Positions 23,435 to 36,938 of a stretch of 64,000 nt of DNA are shown piece by piece. A model generated the notes under the pieces. That model had not been told where the DNA came from. It saw nothing but the letters and a program-made list of their open reading frames with translations, and made no database searches. Source of the stretch: Chaetorhynchus papuensis (lineage: Eukaryota; Chordata; Aves; Passeriformes; Rhipiduridae). The first letter of the stretch is position 1. Each line of letters starts with the position of its first letter. Location: NCBI GenBank assembly GCA_013396525.1, contig VWYX01000205.1, forward strand, positions 193,501-257,500, given 5' to 3'. A program made the translations under genes and the position numbers.

Positions 23435-26400
23435 CCTGTGAAAGACATGGGGTTTTTTTTTTCAGTGAAGATTTTCCTTGTGAATTTACAACTGTTACCT
23501 TAGCTAACTTTGTTGCTTCCTCCACCCTCCTGATTTTGTGGGTTGCAAAAGATAGAAAACATTCAGTGGTGCTTTCCATAAGGCACTAAAGCTCAGAGTA
23601 TCAGCCAAGGCACTGTAAAAGATCCAAAGAGTAGACATATGACTCCCCCTTGTGAGTTATGGGCTGGAAAAAACACTGCTTGATAGCCTGGTGTTTGTGT
23701 TCATCAGAGCCTTCCCTTCAGGGAGAGCACTAAAGGATGCAAGCATTTTGTGATCTGATCAGATTCCTTCCCATTATCAGATAAAAGGCCTATTCAGTGA
23801 TGTATTTATTGGGTTATTTTGAAGTAAAAAAGAGCAGAATTAATCCTCTCATGAACTTAAAGTCTAAAAGGGGGAGAAACGTCACTTTCTGCATTAGGAC
23901 GAATGGACAAAGAAGAGAAAATGAGGTTAGCCTTGGGGGGTGCTCCCTCCTGCCAGGCTGGCTCTGCTGGCAGGCAGCTGTGGCAAAGCACGGTGTCAAG
24001 CAGGGAACACTGTGTGCCAGTCACATTTTGTCACTGCCAGCTTCAATGCCAATGTCCCTCCAGTGGTTTAAGGCATCTGAGTCTCACTTTAGTTCAAGAG
24101 TATGTGCTCAGCCATCCCTGTGATACTCCATGGTCCAAGGTCACATCAACATGGTCTTGAAATACTCAAATGTGTTAAATTGTCTCAGCATCTCTGGTCC
24201 AATGAATCCTAAATTCTCCTTTGTACAATAATTTTAACTTCACCAGAGACTGAGTCCTGTGTTCCTGCCTGCATGCCCATCTGCTTTCCTATTTCTCCGT
24301 CCTGGAACAAGTCTGGGGCACTTCCCAGGGCCTGGAAAGCACCAGATCACAGGAAACAGGCAAATTTAACCCAAATTTCCTTCCTTCTGAGTGAATACAC
24401 CAACTCCTGGGTAACAATTTTAGTGGAACAGCCACATCTCCCACGCTGTGAAGAGCAGGTCACAACCCAGGGCACTTCAGCTCTGGAGAATGTCAGGATT
24501 CAATGTGTCTCCTCTCAGCCACCTCCACACAAGGCTCCACTCAACCGTGCCAGCTCTGTAAGGTACTTACTCTCTCCAGACCCTATATTAAGAGTATGGG
24601 CTTGCACTGTGTGCGAGACGTTTTCTGAGGAGGCACCAAAATGCCTCTAGACCTTGGGGCCCTGGTGCTGGCTGCCCAGGTGGGCTGTGGGAGGATGTCT
24701 GTGGCCCGAGACAGATCCACACGAGTGATCTGTGAGAGCATTTGGAAGTGTTGTGTCAGGTGCAGCCCAACGGAGAATTGAACAAGCAGGATTTGGACGA
24801 ACATAATGAGTTGCTTGACAGGTAATTTTTGTTCTCTGTTGTGCTATTTCTGCAGTGGCAACTGTCACTGTGAAAACCACCAAGTTTGTTACCATGACAT
24901 TTGTAATAATTACATCCCACTCTCTGCAGTGAAATGGGGCAGAAATGTCGATTGAAATCCCCAGTTTTCATGGGGCTTGGGCCAGTGACAACTCATTTTT
25001 AATTTTCAGAGCCTTGGGAGGGAAAACCACATAAATACCTCGGGTCCCCTTTGTCTCAGCCTCAACTGAGATTAAGCAAAAAATAAAAAAAATGAGTAAA
25101 AAGACCTGGCACAGACAGAGCAAAGAAAGATTAGGCCTAATTTAACTATGTAGGGAACAACTCATTTGCTAACAGCTGCTACATTATAGCTCACCAGCAG
25201 GCAAATGTATAGACCCACTGGCTTCCCAGCTCCACACGGAGCGAGCTTCCACGAGAAGGAAGGAGGAAGAACAAAGGTGCCGTGCCAAGCGTTCATTAGC
25301 CATCGTTAAAATCCGAGATTTTTCTCTCCACAGCTGCAGGATTCCTGGTTCCCTCCCTCCCCGAGGTCGCATTAGCATCTGCGATAACATAATTGCTCTG
25401 CAGACGTTCCTCGGCAATGGGTAGGCGATTCTGAGGGAATTGCAAATACAGTGCAAATATGCCCTTAATAAAATGAGTTCAGATAATGGGATCTGAGGTC
25501 TACTTCTCTATGCCTCTTCATTTCTAGCGCAGTTCTCCTAATTTCCAAGATTGCCCATTTGCCTCTCTGTCCTAACAGCCTTAAGTAGAACTAATTGTGT
25601 GGGTGAGAAAAGGAGGATTTGTACCTAAATACTAAAGAGACATAGGCTTATACTATGCCCTTAATTATAGAAGTCATTAACAGTGCACAAATACAGCCCA
25701 GAAAAGAACTTGGCCCCATTGGTCCCTTTAATACCATTAGTCTGTATCCCCAAATCATTCCCAGCACTCTCCAAATTTAGTACAAACCCACTGATAGTAG
25801 GAATAGTAAAGAATTATTCAGGATTATAAATACACAGACAACTTAAGAGCCCTAGAATTTAAAATACTGCCTTGTGATGTTAGTCCATAGTCCCACAGCT
25901 AAGCCTGGTTTTCCCTACACTTTGCTGTTTTCTATTGTGCTGTCCTGGGCTGGTTCCTCACCGTATTGCAAATTCCTGGTGGACACAGGTACCTGTGCTC
26001 TCCTTGGTCAACAGGCAATGGTCACTCGTGATTTTCAGTGCCACATCAATGGCACAGCATTGCTGTGATGCCATGATGATTTTTGTCTTTTCTTTTATAC
26101 CCCTGTTATACCTTTTTACAATTTCTGTATTCTTGGTGCTTTTTGCCTACATTCTTGGACTTGTTTGTTAAGCTGGGAGACGGAACATTTTAGAAGCTTC
26201 ATAGTCAGGGATCAGTGTGCCCCAGAGCCCAAGGTCCTCTCCAGAACACATTTTGTAAACTGAGATAGAACCATCCAGGGGAAGGTTCCTTGGGGAGGGT
26301 GGCTCATTCGAGCCTCTCATTGGAGAATTTTGGATAGATCTGCTAATTAGCAACACCTATAATGTTAGACCAGATCTTTGAGGAGGGGGATTGCGGTGTC

Positions 26401-29400
26401 CATTGCAGGGTGCATGGAGGTGCTTTCGACCTGGACATGGTGCACCTAAAGATCCTTAAAATAAATACAGAGGTAAAATCCCTTTTTCCCTTCTAACCGT
26501 GTTTGACTCTTGATTTTAAGACCAGGAAAAGGAATCAACTGGGCTGATGGCAGAAGGGAATCTTCCCCAGGGTGCAGCAGACGTGGTTTGACAAATTCTG
26601 CTGACTATTCCATGGATTTAGAGATGATTCTGTGCATGATATGCAGCACCCAAAAAAACCAGAATAGCAGCAGGACCATGTTCCCAGCGGATGGAATTGG
26701 TGCACTGGGCAGCCCAGGGTGAGGGCTGGAGGGAGGGAATAGTCTGAGGCCAACCCACGTGGGGACTGGTGCTGAGCAAGTGTAAATCTCAGAAACCCCA
26801 CGCAGGCCCGTGTGCCAGGATTGTGTAAGTGAATCCTCTACTATCCTTGCAACCCAAAGTGACAAGGAATCTTACATAACTTCCTTGCTGTCATGCTATA
26901 CTTAGATTTTGAATATGGTTAACAACTTCGCTTAATACCAGATGTCCTACTATTGTCAGCCTCCATTAAAACTGTGGTGATATTTCCTGTTGATTATCAG
27001 CAGCAAAACTGCTGAGATAAGGAATCTTCCTTGCTGAAGGACAGGTGGAAAGGAAATCCTGCCAATCTGCCACTGGGGAAAAAAATACAGAACTTTTCTC
27101 TTCTATTTTTCATTATGTATGTATTTAACATAGCCTGGAGACCAAATCCAGTTTTTCCTTAACTCACAAGGAGAAAGTGTCCTAAGACAGCAGCCTACAA
27201 GAGGTAAAAAACAAAAAAAAAGTTGTTGACACTGATAGGAAAAAACCGTGAAGACGTAAAATGGTTGAAAATACCACATGGCACTTCATCAGTCAGGCCT
27301 GTCTTATGTTGTTATAAACAGATGTAACTGAATGATGCTTTGTTTTTTTAGAGCTGGAAAAAACTGGGGTATTTCTGCCAGTGAATACCTATATAAATGA
27401 TATACTCCAAAATTACTCCCAGGCTTGTTCTAGGAGGGAGAAAGTCTTCTGTCCCCGTGTACCGTGTGCCACTTGACAAATGTCTCTGCTGTACACAAAC
27501 TCGTGAAGTCAGTGGATGTTTGGAAGTATCTCCTTTTAAGAAAACTTGCTGATTGAGTCAGAAGGGCAGAGGAGACGAGAAGAGGGCAGAGGAGGCTGCC
27601 CAGGGCCAGAGTATCTCCCTCCTGGTGCTCTCAGAGGAGGGATGCCCCAGCTTTGGATGGGGCTGCCTGGGAAGCTTCAAAGGCAGCCAGGGAGCAGAAA
27701 TGCCTCTCTTTTACTCAAAGACAAGATGTTGATTTTCAGAGGAACTCCCAGCAGGGCATACACACACTTACCCCTTTGAAAAAATCAGGTCAAATTGTCT
27801 TCTTATTTATTACAAGTTCAAATAAAATCCATCCCTTCTTGGTTCCAAAAAGCTTTGGGTCACTACAGCTAATTTGGCCTAGAAACCTCGAGATGAAAGG
27901 CTTTGCATGCCATTACCGACTCCATTAGGGACTCTCAGGAGCCTCTCCATCCCCACCCTCCATTGTCTTTCTTCAATGGTGGAGTTTTCCCAAATCCTGA
28001 CTCGAAGAAACCACTCCCCCCAGAAACTGGGGTGAGACTCAGCTGCAGTGAGCAGAGGCATGTACAGCTCAGGCATGGAGCAGACAAAACCAGGAAGTTT
28101 TGCAGACTGTGGGGCCTTTCTCAAAGACAAATTCTGGGTTTAGGATTAAATTTGGTGCCCGCCTCTTGCTGAATTTAACAGCAGCAGTGGAACAGAAAGA
28201 TCTTGTGTAAAAAACCCAACAGGCAGGAATACTGCTTAATTACATTTTCCACAGGCCAGTAAATGCCTATGAAAAACAGATGTGTAAAGAATTACTTCTT
28301 TTTAACAACTTCAGTAAATTATTATAAACTGTACTCACAGCTGTAGACAAGCAAAAACAGTGCTCTGTAATTGGCCCTGGACAGTGCCCAGATCATCCAA
28401 AATCCCTGTTCTTGTATTTTTGTTTGCAAATTGCATTTTATAGTAGTGGGAAGACACTCCACCAGGCACAGAAAAATCATTATAATCTCTCTCAGGCAGT
28501 TAAAAGAACACGGTGCTGAGTCTTATAACAGCCCCTGAGGGACTCGCCCACAGACACACAGACTGTCGTGTCCCATTGCACATGCACTCTGTCTGGGGGG
28601 ATTCTCCCAGAGAGGTGCTGCTGTCAGGGCTTGAGCAGAGATGCAAATCAGCACTGCCAGGACCTTTCTGTAAGAACTGTCACTCTTAAAACAGGGGGTG
28701 TGATGGTAGCTTGTTTCCAAAATTATTACAGTTTACTGCAGATTGGAGTCCTGATATATCCCCCTGCGTCCCAGTTCCAGGAATAAAAGTCTTCATGTCC
28801 TTCTGCTTCACTTCTGCTTCGAGACTGGGCAGGTGGCAAAGAAAGTGTGCGTGACTGCCGGTGAGTCCTGTCCACATCAGAAGTGATGACTCTTTAAAAC
28901 GAGAATCGAATTAGACAGCAGCCTGTTTAAAGCCAGGGTGGAAGAGGTCTCACCTCTGAAGTCACATGAAGTCCCAATACATTTTTGGTTGCATGTGAGT
29001 TATATAAAAAAAGGAGAAAAAAAGACCCCGTGTCTTCCTCTGCCTCTGCTGCAAATCCAGCAACATTTGGGTGCTTCCCACAAGCATTGTGTGGACCAGC
29101 TCTGTGCCCTGTTAACACAGAACGGGCAATGGCAATAATCTGCCATCCTCCCTGTGCCAGCACTGGGGGGGATGGCACAGCTTTCCAGCTCTCTGCAGGT
29201 TTTACTGACAGCACAAACTGCAGCCTTTGCACTGCAGGGGGCTGGAGGGCAGAATCCTCTTTGTCTGCTCCTCATGCCCAGCCCACTGTGCAACTGCAGC
29301 TTGAAAAACACTGTTCAGCCCCTCTGCATCTGGAGTCTGGGCCCCTCTTCACTCTCCCAGCCACGGTACTTTGCTTGGTAAATCAGCACCTTGCAGGTAT

Positions 29401-32400
29401 CAGCCCCTTTTGGAGCAATGCTCAGCACCAGCCACGGCGATGGAAGATGCACGATCCATCCTCATTCCTCGTCTGGCTGCTCTGGACCGTGGTATTTCAC
29501 ACCACTGACGGCTCCAGTTGCACAGACTCGCTCATGGAAAAGCCTGTGGTGATGCTCCATGCCTGAGGGTGAGAGCCTGAAGGGACCATGTCCAGTTGTG
29601 GGCAAGGGACAAACAATTCCATGGCCATGGCCACCCTGTGCCACTGCTGTGGCCATGGATGAGCTGTGACAGAGTGGGCTCAGTGAGAAGCACTGGTACA
29701 AACAACCTCAATTCAGCACACATTGCCTCACTAAAGGTTTGTGTCAGTATAACCTGGAGTGAAAACATGAAAAATTCACACTGGGAAGGTGGGAGGGCAG
29801 GCATTTGACTTAATTTGAGGCTAAAGAAGGGAGGGTGTTTACTTAAGTGTTTTTTAATTGTTTGCACTTTCTTTTTTTCTCAAAAAACAAATCACTGATT
29901 AGATGTTCGTCTTGATTGGGTTGATAATTTAAGTAAAAAGTCCCCATATTCAGGTTCTTTTGCCCATGACACCCTGGGGAAAGGGAATGATCTGTTAAAT
30001 CGTCATCACCTTCAAAGAACATGACTGGCAGGCTGGGACACACTCTTTAGCAAATTTAGGTGCCAGACTCTACCAGTTCTGTTAATAGATTTTTTTACCC
30101 CTGAGGTTCACATTTCCTTATGTTCCTGTTTTGTCTTGTTGTTTGTTTGGGTTTCTTTTCAGAATAATATTAAGGAGACAACTCCTCCACCTTATCTTCT
30201 CCTTGGTATCTGTCAAGTCCTTGCTTTTGAATTTGGAAGTAAATGAGGACTTTTTTAACAATGTACTTTTTCTCATCTCATTCTCAGACTTTGTTCTACA
30301 CCAATTTAACAGATGCTTTTCTACAAACATCATTAATTCAAAAGCCTGCAATTCAAATTCTCGAAACTTGTCCAAGTTGTAAACAGCTTAAAACAGATCT
30401 CAGAAGTTCTGAGCTGCTCTAAACTGGGATGCTGTCTCCACATATAATTATTACTTTAAAATTCAGGTTCCTCCGTAGATATTAAAGCTTCCCTGAATCC
30501 TGAAGCTTAAATAGTTCAGGTTTGGAGATATTTACAAATATTGAAAGTTTTCTGAAGCCTTTGGCTCTGGCTGCCATTTTTCACTAGTAACAAAAATGAG
30601 ACCAGAGTTTAAATTTTTTAGAATTTGGTTGTCAACGCCACCATTCAAAATTAATTCACTTTTGAATGTAATTTGGAGGCTTATTCACAGGCAGAACAAG
30701 CCCAGCAGTTCAGCTCAGGGTGCATGTACTTGAGATGTCTGGGGAAACAGCTGCTGAAAGAAGATATTTGCCATTAAACCTGGGGTTCAGCGGGAGTCAC
30801 CCTGCAGCTAATAGAGAGCAGCCCTCCAGTACTGCAGTCTGTCTGCACTGCCATTACCTGCCTCTATTTATCATAGCTCCACAGGCTGAAAATCCCTGAG
30901 TGTGCAGAGCTGCTACAGTCCTGGGGACAAATGCATTCAGATAGGGGTTGGGAGCTCATCTGGCTGTGGAAAACCAATTAGCAGTAGGGCTTGGCTGGTA
31001 TTGTTCTCTGTGGTCAGCAGAAGACCTTTCGCACAATGAGCTTTGCAGCACACGGCTCCTCCAGGGAGCAGCAGGAAGGAACTTCGCCTGCCAGGAGGAT
31101 CCTGTCTGCAGTGGGCTGGAGAAGTTTGCACATAAAGCAGGTGGGCTAATTAGGTGTAATGAGGTGTATATGTGGCCCGAGGAGGTATATAAAGCCCACG
31201 GAGCTGTTCTGTGGGATTGTGTGTTAAATCCTTCCAGGAGCCTGGAGCTATCTCTGGGCTGCAAGGCTCAGCTGATGATCTTTGTGCAAAGATCTGTTAA
31301 AGCATCAGGGCTGTTTCTATTTCCTCAAGTTTCCTGCGATGTAACCCCGGGCTGGCTGCTTTCTCCTGCGGTGTCCTTCACATCCCACTTCTCCTGCCTT
31401 TTCTACTTGATCACTCAGAGCAACTTTGGTGTCCACATTATGGGAAACGGAGAACACGTGGCAAAAGGGAAAAGCTCGGCGCGTCCACATCTCTGCTTAT
31501 GCAGAGGCTGACAAATTACTTCTGCAGGGAGATAAAATCTGAGCACAGTTCCTGCCATCCCTGTCTGAAAAGCCCTTCACAGTCTGAGCACCAAAAGAAG
31601 TAAAAGGATCTTTTTGCAGCTGTGGGCAACATTTGGTCCTATTTTACTTCCTCTCCACTCATCCATCCAGAGTATTGATGTCCATGTGGCTGAAGCGCCC
31701 GCTCTACCAGAGGAGCATCCTTACCTAACAAAGTCTGGGTGTGAAGGGAACCCTGAAGTATCTCCAGAAAAGTATAACCCATGATGACAACAAACGAGTT
31801 CCTAGAACACTGACATCTGGAGTATAGATACATTTTTCTGCACTCCTTTCACAGTAAAGTCACTTAAATTTGGGGAAGTGTTTTTGTAAAGGAGAAAATT
31901 AACAGCATGGTACCGGATAGCCATGCCAGCACCTCCCACGTTTTTTAAGGTCAATTAGAAGCTTATTAAAAGTGATAAATAAAAAACTCAGAGCCAGGAT
32001 TCTGTAGATTTTAGAATCTGGGAAAGCAGAGTAACACATTGCTCAGCTGGCCAGTCAATATTCCTTAAACATTGTTCACACTTGTCACCAAAATACCCTT
32101 CTCAGCCTCCTGTTGGAGCCTAAGGGAGAGATATAAGATCTACAGAACTGACAGGAAAATAATATTTTCAAGAGATTTCAATAGAAGTTTTTTCTCATGG
32201 CTATTCCTTTCTTTTTGCTAAATGTGTGATTTTAGTCCCTTTGTCCCATCTGAAATATTCCTGTTTGACTGACCTACCTTGGAATGCACTTTTTCATCCA
32301 AGTAGAGCTGCATTAGTAACTTACACAAGAAATATTATTGCTAATATGAGGAGGGGTTAACTGGGAAAGAAACCAAAGAATGATCACAACCCCTCAGGTT

Positions 32401-34921
32401 CTTCTGTTCCCTGGCAAGGATGGCTCCTTTGCATGAGCTGGTGGCTGCAAACAGCTGCTCAGTCCTGATATCGTGTGCTGCTGAAAATGACTGGAAAAAA
32501 GGCATTTCTCCCTCAGCAAGAGAAGGAAATCTTGCAGTTGGAATTTTATTTTGTTGCAGTTTGGGACAAAATAGTTCTGTGAAAAAAGAGCTAGTGGCAC
32601 AGAAAATGGGAAAGGAATTAAATGTGGGAGCAGCAGAAAAGTTTGGTTTATTGCGGCGCATTTCAACTTAGAACCATGATAACGAAAGTAGATAGGAAGA
32701 TAATTTTTTGCAAATATATGCTGTCCTCATAAACCCCAAACTTTTAGTTTTCTTTGACAGAACTTTTTGTCCACCCTGGCAGTTATGGTCCTTAACCCAG
32801 GGTTTGGGGTTAGGGAGTGGATGAGATAGTGACAAGAATGTTTCCAGGCATGGCCAACTAAATGCAATCTAAATATTAGTAAAATTCATTCTGTAACTAC
32901 AAATACAATGACAGTCTTGCGGTTCCACACTATTTGTATTTACAGGGAATGGGGGGCAGAAGGTGACAGCTCTTTACATGTTCCCTCCCCTGATTCCAAC
33001 CTCAGCACTGCAGCCCCGTGTGCTCTCGGTGGCTGCATCTCCATAGGCACACAAAACATTGTGTGGTTTTTAATCTCTTTTATAGTGATGGCTCTTGTGA
33101 TTTAGCCTTATTCCTCCTCATCACAGCAACTTAAACTGTCAGAGATGGCCAGTATGGTCTGTCTGTGTGGGAGAGGGAACACCAGGGTCTCAGTGTGGAA
33201 CTGGGGCTCACACACCAGGCTGCAGGTTGGCAGGAGCTGGAGGTGCTCCCATTCCATGTGAAGCTTTTAGGTCACACAGCTTCTACCTGGTGCTGCAATG
33301 GTCACTATACAAAAGCCATATAAATATCTCACCAGCATCCCAAGGAGACAGATTACATTAATTGACTCAAAATTCAAGTGTTTTACACTTTGTCTTACTG
33401 GTTTTGCCCTATTCTTCCTGTGGCCAGACACCAGAGCTATGCACGAATGAAAAAGGACCACAAAGAAAACCACACAGTGCCTTGGGTGACCCCCAAGCCT
33501 GATATTTCACAGTGAATTCCTATCCACATTCTGACTTCATCTGAGCTGGGGCAGTGCGGCTGCCGTCCTCATCTTCCATCTTTTGCTCTGCCTCCTCCCA
33601 GTAAGAAACTTGAATTAAATGGGTTGTAAAATTAGTGAGACAGATAACTGCAGGCTGAAGGGTTGTTCATCCCAGCTGTCCCCTCTCCCACCACAAACAG
33701 AAGTCAAGGGCTAGCAAGATGCGCCAGGAGAAATCAGATCCCAAAGAGCCTCTGCCAGTGAAAACCTCTGGAATATTGTAATTGCTCCATTACCCTCCTG
33801 AGCTCCCAGCTGATGTGCTCTGTCTGGAAAAAGCACAGTTCCTAAGAGCCAGTGAGAGGTGGTGGGGCATCAGCAACTTCCACCAGCTTCAGAGGACATT
33901 CACAGCAACAAATTCTGGTCGTTTCTGGAGAGGAAATGCCAGTCAAATGCACAGATGGCGTCGTCCTTATGGCAAACCAAGAGGTCCACTGGGCATCCTT
34001 CCTCAGAAGCCTCATCCCTCTGTATTCAACCTGATTACCCTGCTGTTCTCTGCATTCCTCACTTACAGTTTCCCTGCTTCCAGAGGTTGCTGCTGTTTGA
34101 TGTGTTTTACCTCAGATGTGCCTTTGATGTATTTTAAAGCAAACAGAGCTGCACAAGAGGCCAGAGGATGACTAAGATTGGGCAAACCCAGAGGAACATG
34201 GCTGTATTTGATAACCACTCAAACTATTTATTTTGGGTTCCAATAAAACCCCCTAGACTGAGTTCAGAGACCTTTCCCCTGTATTTTAAACCAGGATTTT
34301 TTTCCTTCCAAAGAGTCAATTTTTCCTTTTGTCCTTGAGGAAATATGTTATCCTATCTAAAAGGAGACTTGCAGGCTGATGCTAAAATGTGCTTTCTCTG
34401 TAAAATATAGACTTTTTTTCCTTTTCCTTTCTATATTAACTCTTCCTGCTGAAACATTCTTCTTGGATTTTTCCACTCTCTCCAGTTATTTTCTTCCTTT
34501 TTCCTTCCCCTTTCTCTTCACCTCCCCTCACACACACCAGGCACTGTGCAAACTCTGCAATGAGCATGAGCAGACTTTCCACTCAAGAATGGTTGTCTGG
34601 GTGTGTGGTTATCTGAAAAAAAAATCCCCTTTCTCCTAACAAAATAGAGAAGCCATGTTATCATCGCTATCAGGAAAAACATAAGACATGATCACTTTCA
34701 CAATTCATAGTAGGAGGGTAAAAAGGGTCCAGGGTTTTTTGATGTGTTCTCAATTGAAATATTTAATTTTAACCTAAGCATGGATTAATTGTAACTGCTT
34801 TAGAAAATTTAGAGCTCCCCTTTGCTACCTACTTGGAGAGTTGGGATAATACAGTACAGTAAGGAGAACAAAATAAAGGGAAAAAAGTTCATTTCTTTAA
34901 GAAAAAAAAAAAATACCAGCT
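23435..34921. other. Long unique non-coding stretch
   Basis: About 11.5 kb without a gene or interspersed repeat that I can identify. It has a near-ideal TATA word (TATATAAAG, 31186-31194) within a 187-aa frame (30948-31511). It also has a 10-bp inverted repeat of CCATGGCCAC type at 29625-29634 and 29649-29658. A run of overlapping frames lies in GC-richer sequence at 28985-29566 (193 aa). None of the peptides is recognisable. Splice-bounded exons cannot be ruled in or out without transcripts. Confidence 0.45.
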
Positions 34922-35576
34922 TGTCAGACTACATAGAAATCCTCTTTTGGATCCTGAGTTTAGCGATCCATGGGATCCAGCACACGTGAGAAGACCCAGC
35001 ACCATCTGCCCTCCCAGCCCTGTTTGGTGCTGCCAAATCCAAATGGGACAGGGAGACAGGACAGATGCTCCGTGAGCTTTTATTATTTTATTTGCCTCAT
35101 AAACAGAGTTGAGACATCAGAGATAACACAAGCTCACGCTGCACAGGCAAAACCGAGGATTTCCTGGTTACAGAGCATTCTTAAAAGTTTTTCAGCCAAT
35201 AGCAGTTATTCTAAGAATTACACACAGCTGTTTCAACCAATATTCTATATCGCATGTACATTCGTTATAATCAATACTTGCTTGTTTTATAACTTATGTA
35301 ACAGTGTATAATATTCCATTATTAAGCTTAACCTTATCTATCTTGCTAAGCATATTTTTTGCAACTCTAAAAGCCAGCTCAGCTAGGCCTAGAAACTTTA
35401 ACCATTGTTTTAATGTCCTTGCTCTGTTGTATGATTGAATCTTCTTTAATATTTTTGCAGCCAAAGCTATTCCCTAAAATCTTTCTGCTTTATTCTTAAA
35501 ACTTGCTTTTATTTCTCACACTTTAGAAGCCCTGCTACCCTCTTCTGTGTTTCCCACATTTGGTATCACACTGACA
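34922..35576 (-). mobile_element. Probable solo LTR of an endogenous retrovirus, antisense
   Basis: Read on the minus strand, the element would begin TGTCAGTGTGATACC... (or TGTGATACC... from 35570), an LTR-like 5' end. An AT-rich U3 follows, with an ATTGG (CCAAT) box near 35196 and TATA-like words. An AATAAA-type polyadenylation signal then lies in the run gcaaataaaataataaaagc near 35080-35100, followed by a GC-richer U5-like segment. The plus-strand ends TGTCAG (34922-34927) and CTGACA (35571-35576) are a 6-bp inverted repeat, as expected of LTR termini. From memory the sequence resembles passerine LTRs. No flanking target-site duplication is apparent with these borders, and no gag, pol or env sequence adjoins, so it is a solo or truncated LTR. 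The 5' (plus-strand) border is the less certain one. Confidence 0.65.
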
Positions 35577-36876
35577 GAAAACCCAACCCTTCTCTTCCCG
35601 CTGCTGCAAGGTGAGGAGCTGCTCCCTGACAACCGCACAGCAAAGAACATAACACCCCTAAGCTCACTGCAGGCAGCAGAGGCACAGAGCAGCTGATGCA
35701 GCCGTAAATCCACAGCAGAACTACAGCACCTTTTTGTGTTGGTGGATACCCTCCGTTCATCCCAGTGCTACAGGTGTGCTCCTGGCAGCTGGAGATGAGC
35801 AAGAAATCACCCAAATCTTCAGGTTATCCATCTTCACTTGCTTAGGTGCACAAGGACATCTGAGCAAGTTAAGATGAATTACCTGAAGGTTTAAAGTGAA
35901 AGCATATTAGTTAAACTGCATTAAACCCCCGTGAAGATGCTCTTACTTTCTGCCTCCTGTAATCAGTTTAAATGATATATTAAGAAGCATTGCTACTAAT
36001 TACTCTGAAAATTATGTGACCTGGAAATCAAAGGCACTTCATGTTCTTGGATATGAAGATATTCATCTGAATTTAATTCATTCATTTCTTTTAAAGCTTT
36101 CATTTATTCCCAGTTCAGCATTGCTGCTTCAAAGCTGTGTCTCTGAAGTGTGATGCATGCAAACAATTTCACAGTGCTCCTGCATTTTTGTTATTGGAAT
36201 AAGTTTAAGGAGAAGGGGGAATAATAAAGAGGGGAAAAATGTGTTTAGTAACACAGTCAAAGAAGTTACTTGTTGAAAGAAACTTGGCACACCTGAGTGT
36301 AACAGGCAAAAATGTCCACAGAAATTATTGGAAAAGATGTATTTATCTGGAACCATTGTGGGGTTCTATGGATGAAGTGGATTTATTCCACTGCTTGTCT
36401 ATCATGTGGGGAGAGCTGATAATGCTGGTGTGAGGCACGGTTGACGGCTGTTGCTCTGCAAATTTCTGCCTCCTGTCCCACTAAAGAGTCACAGTTGTGA
36501 TCAGAAATCACCCCATTCCAGGCCTGGAACATGATCCTTGTGAATAAACTGTGACACTTTTGGGTATTCCACATGCGGGAACACTTCAGCTCTGCCAGAC
36601 CATGCACTGGAGACAAGACAAAATCCAACCCCAGGCTGCAAAGATATGATCGCCCACAATGCGATCAAGGACATGTGGAGAGAGATGTCAAAATGAGAAT
36701 GGCCCTCAGAGACTCCTGTTATCTTCCTGCTTGTCCTCAGCAGTTTAAGAAGGTGCCAAATCTATGTCTTTCATAATGTTTTGAAAATAAAACTGGGAAA
36801 ATAATGGAAAGCTTCAGAAACCATTTGCTTGGATATTTAAATGGGCTCAGTCCAGTTATATCCACCCTCTCATCTG
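35577..36876. other. Unique non-coding sequence
   Basis: No gene or repeat recognised. Short unsupported frames only. Confidence 0.5.
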
Positions 36877-36938
36877 TTAGCTCTCTGCAAACACTCTAAC
36901 AATGATTGTTACTGACGGGATTGTTTGTAGAGAGCTAA
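36877..36938 (+). other. Hairpin-forming inverted repeat, 17-bp stem
   Basis: The arm TTAGCTCTCTGCAAACA (36877-36893) pairs with TGTTTGTAGAGAGCTAA (36922-36938) over 17 positions. The only non-Watson-Crick position is a G opposite T, which in a plus-strand RNA is a G-U wobble and in a minus-strand RNA would be an A-C mismatch. The 28-nt loop itself contains the small palindrome AACAATGATTGTT (36898-36910). The stem is long for chance but shorter than a standard microRNA precursor. Function is unknown; a structured RNA, a cis-regulatory element or a decayed inverted-repeat element are all possible. Confidence 0.7.

Noticed and set aside
23753..23764. 12-bp palindrome ATCTGATCAGAT
   Set aside because: Palindromes of this length are common in 64 kb.
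28985..29566. 193-aa plus-strand open frame
   Set aside because: Peptide has no recognisable family, lies in a GC-richer patch with open frames on other phases and the opposite strand, and shows no splice-bounded or conserved structure.
29625..29658. 10-bp inverted repeat CCATGGCCAC/GTGGCCATGG as a structured RNA
   Set aside because: Built from repeated CCATGG/GGCCAT words. Short stem with a 14-nt loop is expected by chance in GC-rich sequence.
30948..31511. 187-aa plus-strand open frame downstream of a GC-rich segment
   Set aside because: No recognisable domain. The TATA word lies inside the frame rather than before it, and a 102-aa frame is open opposite.
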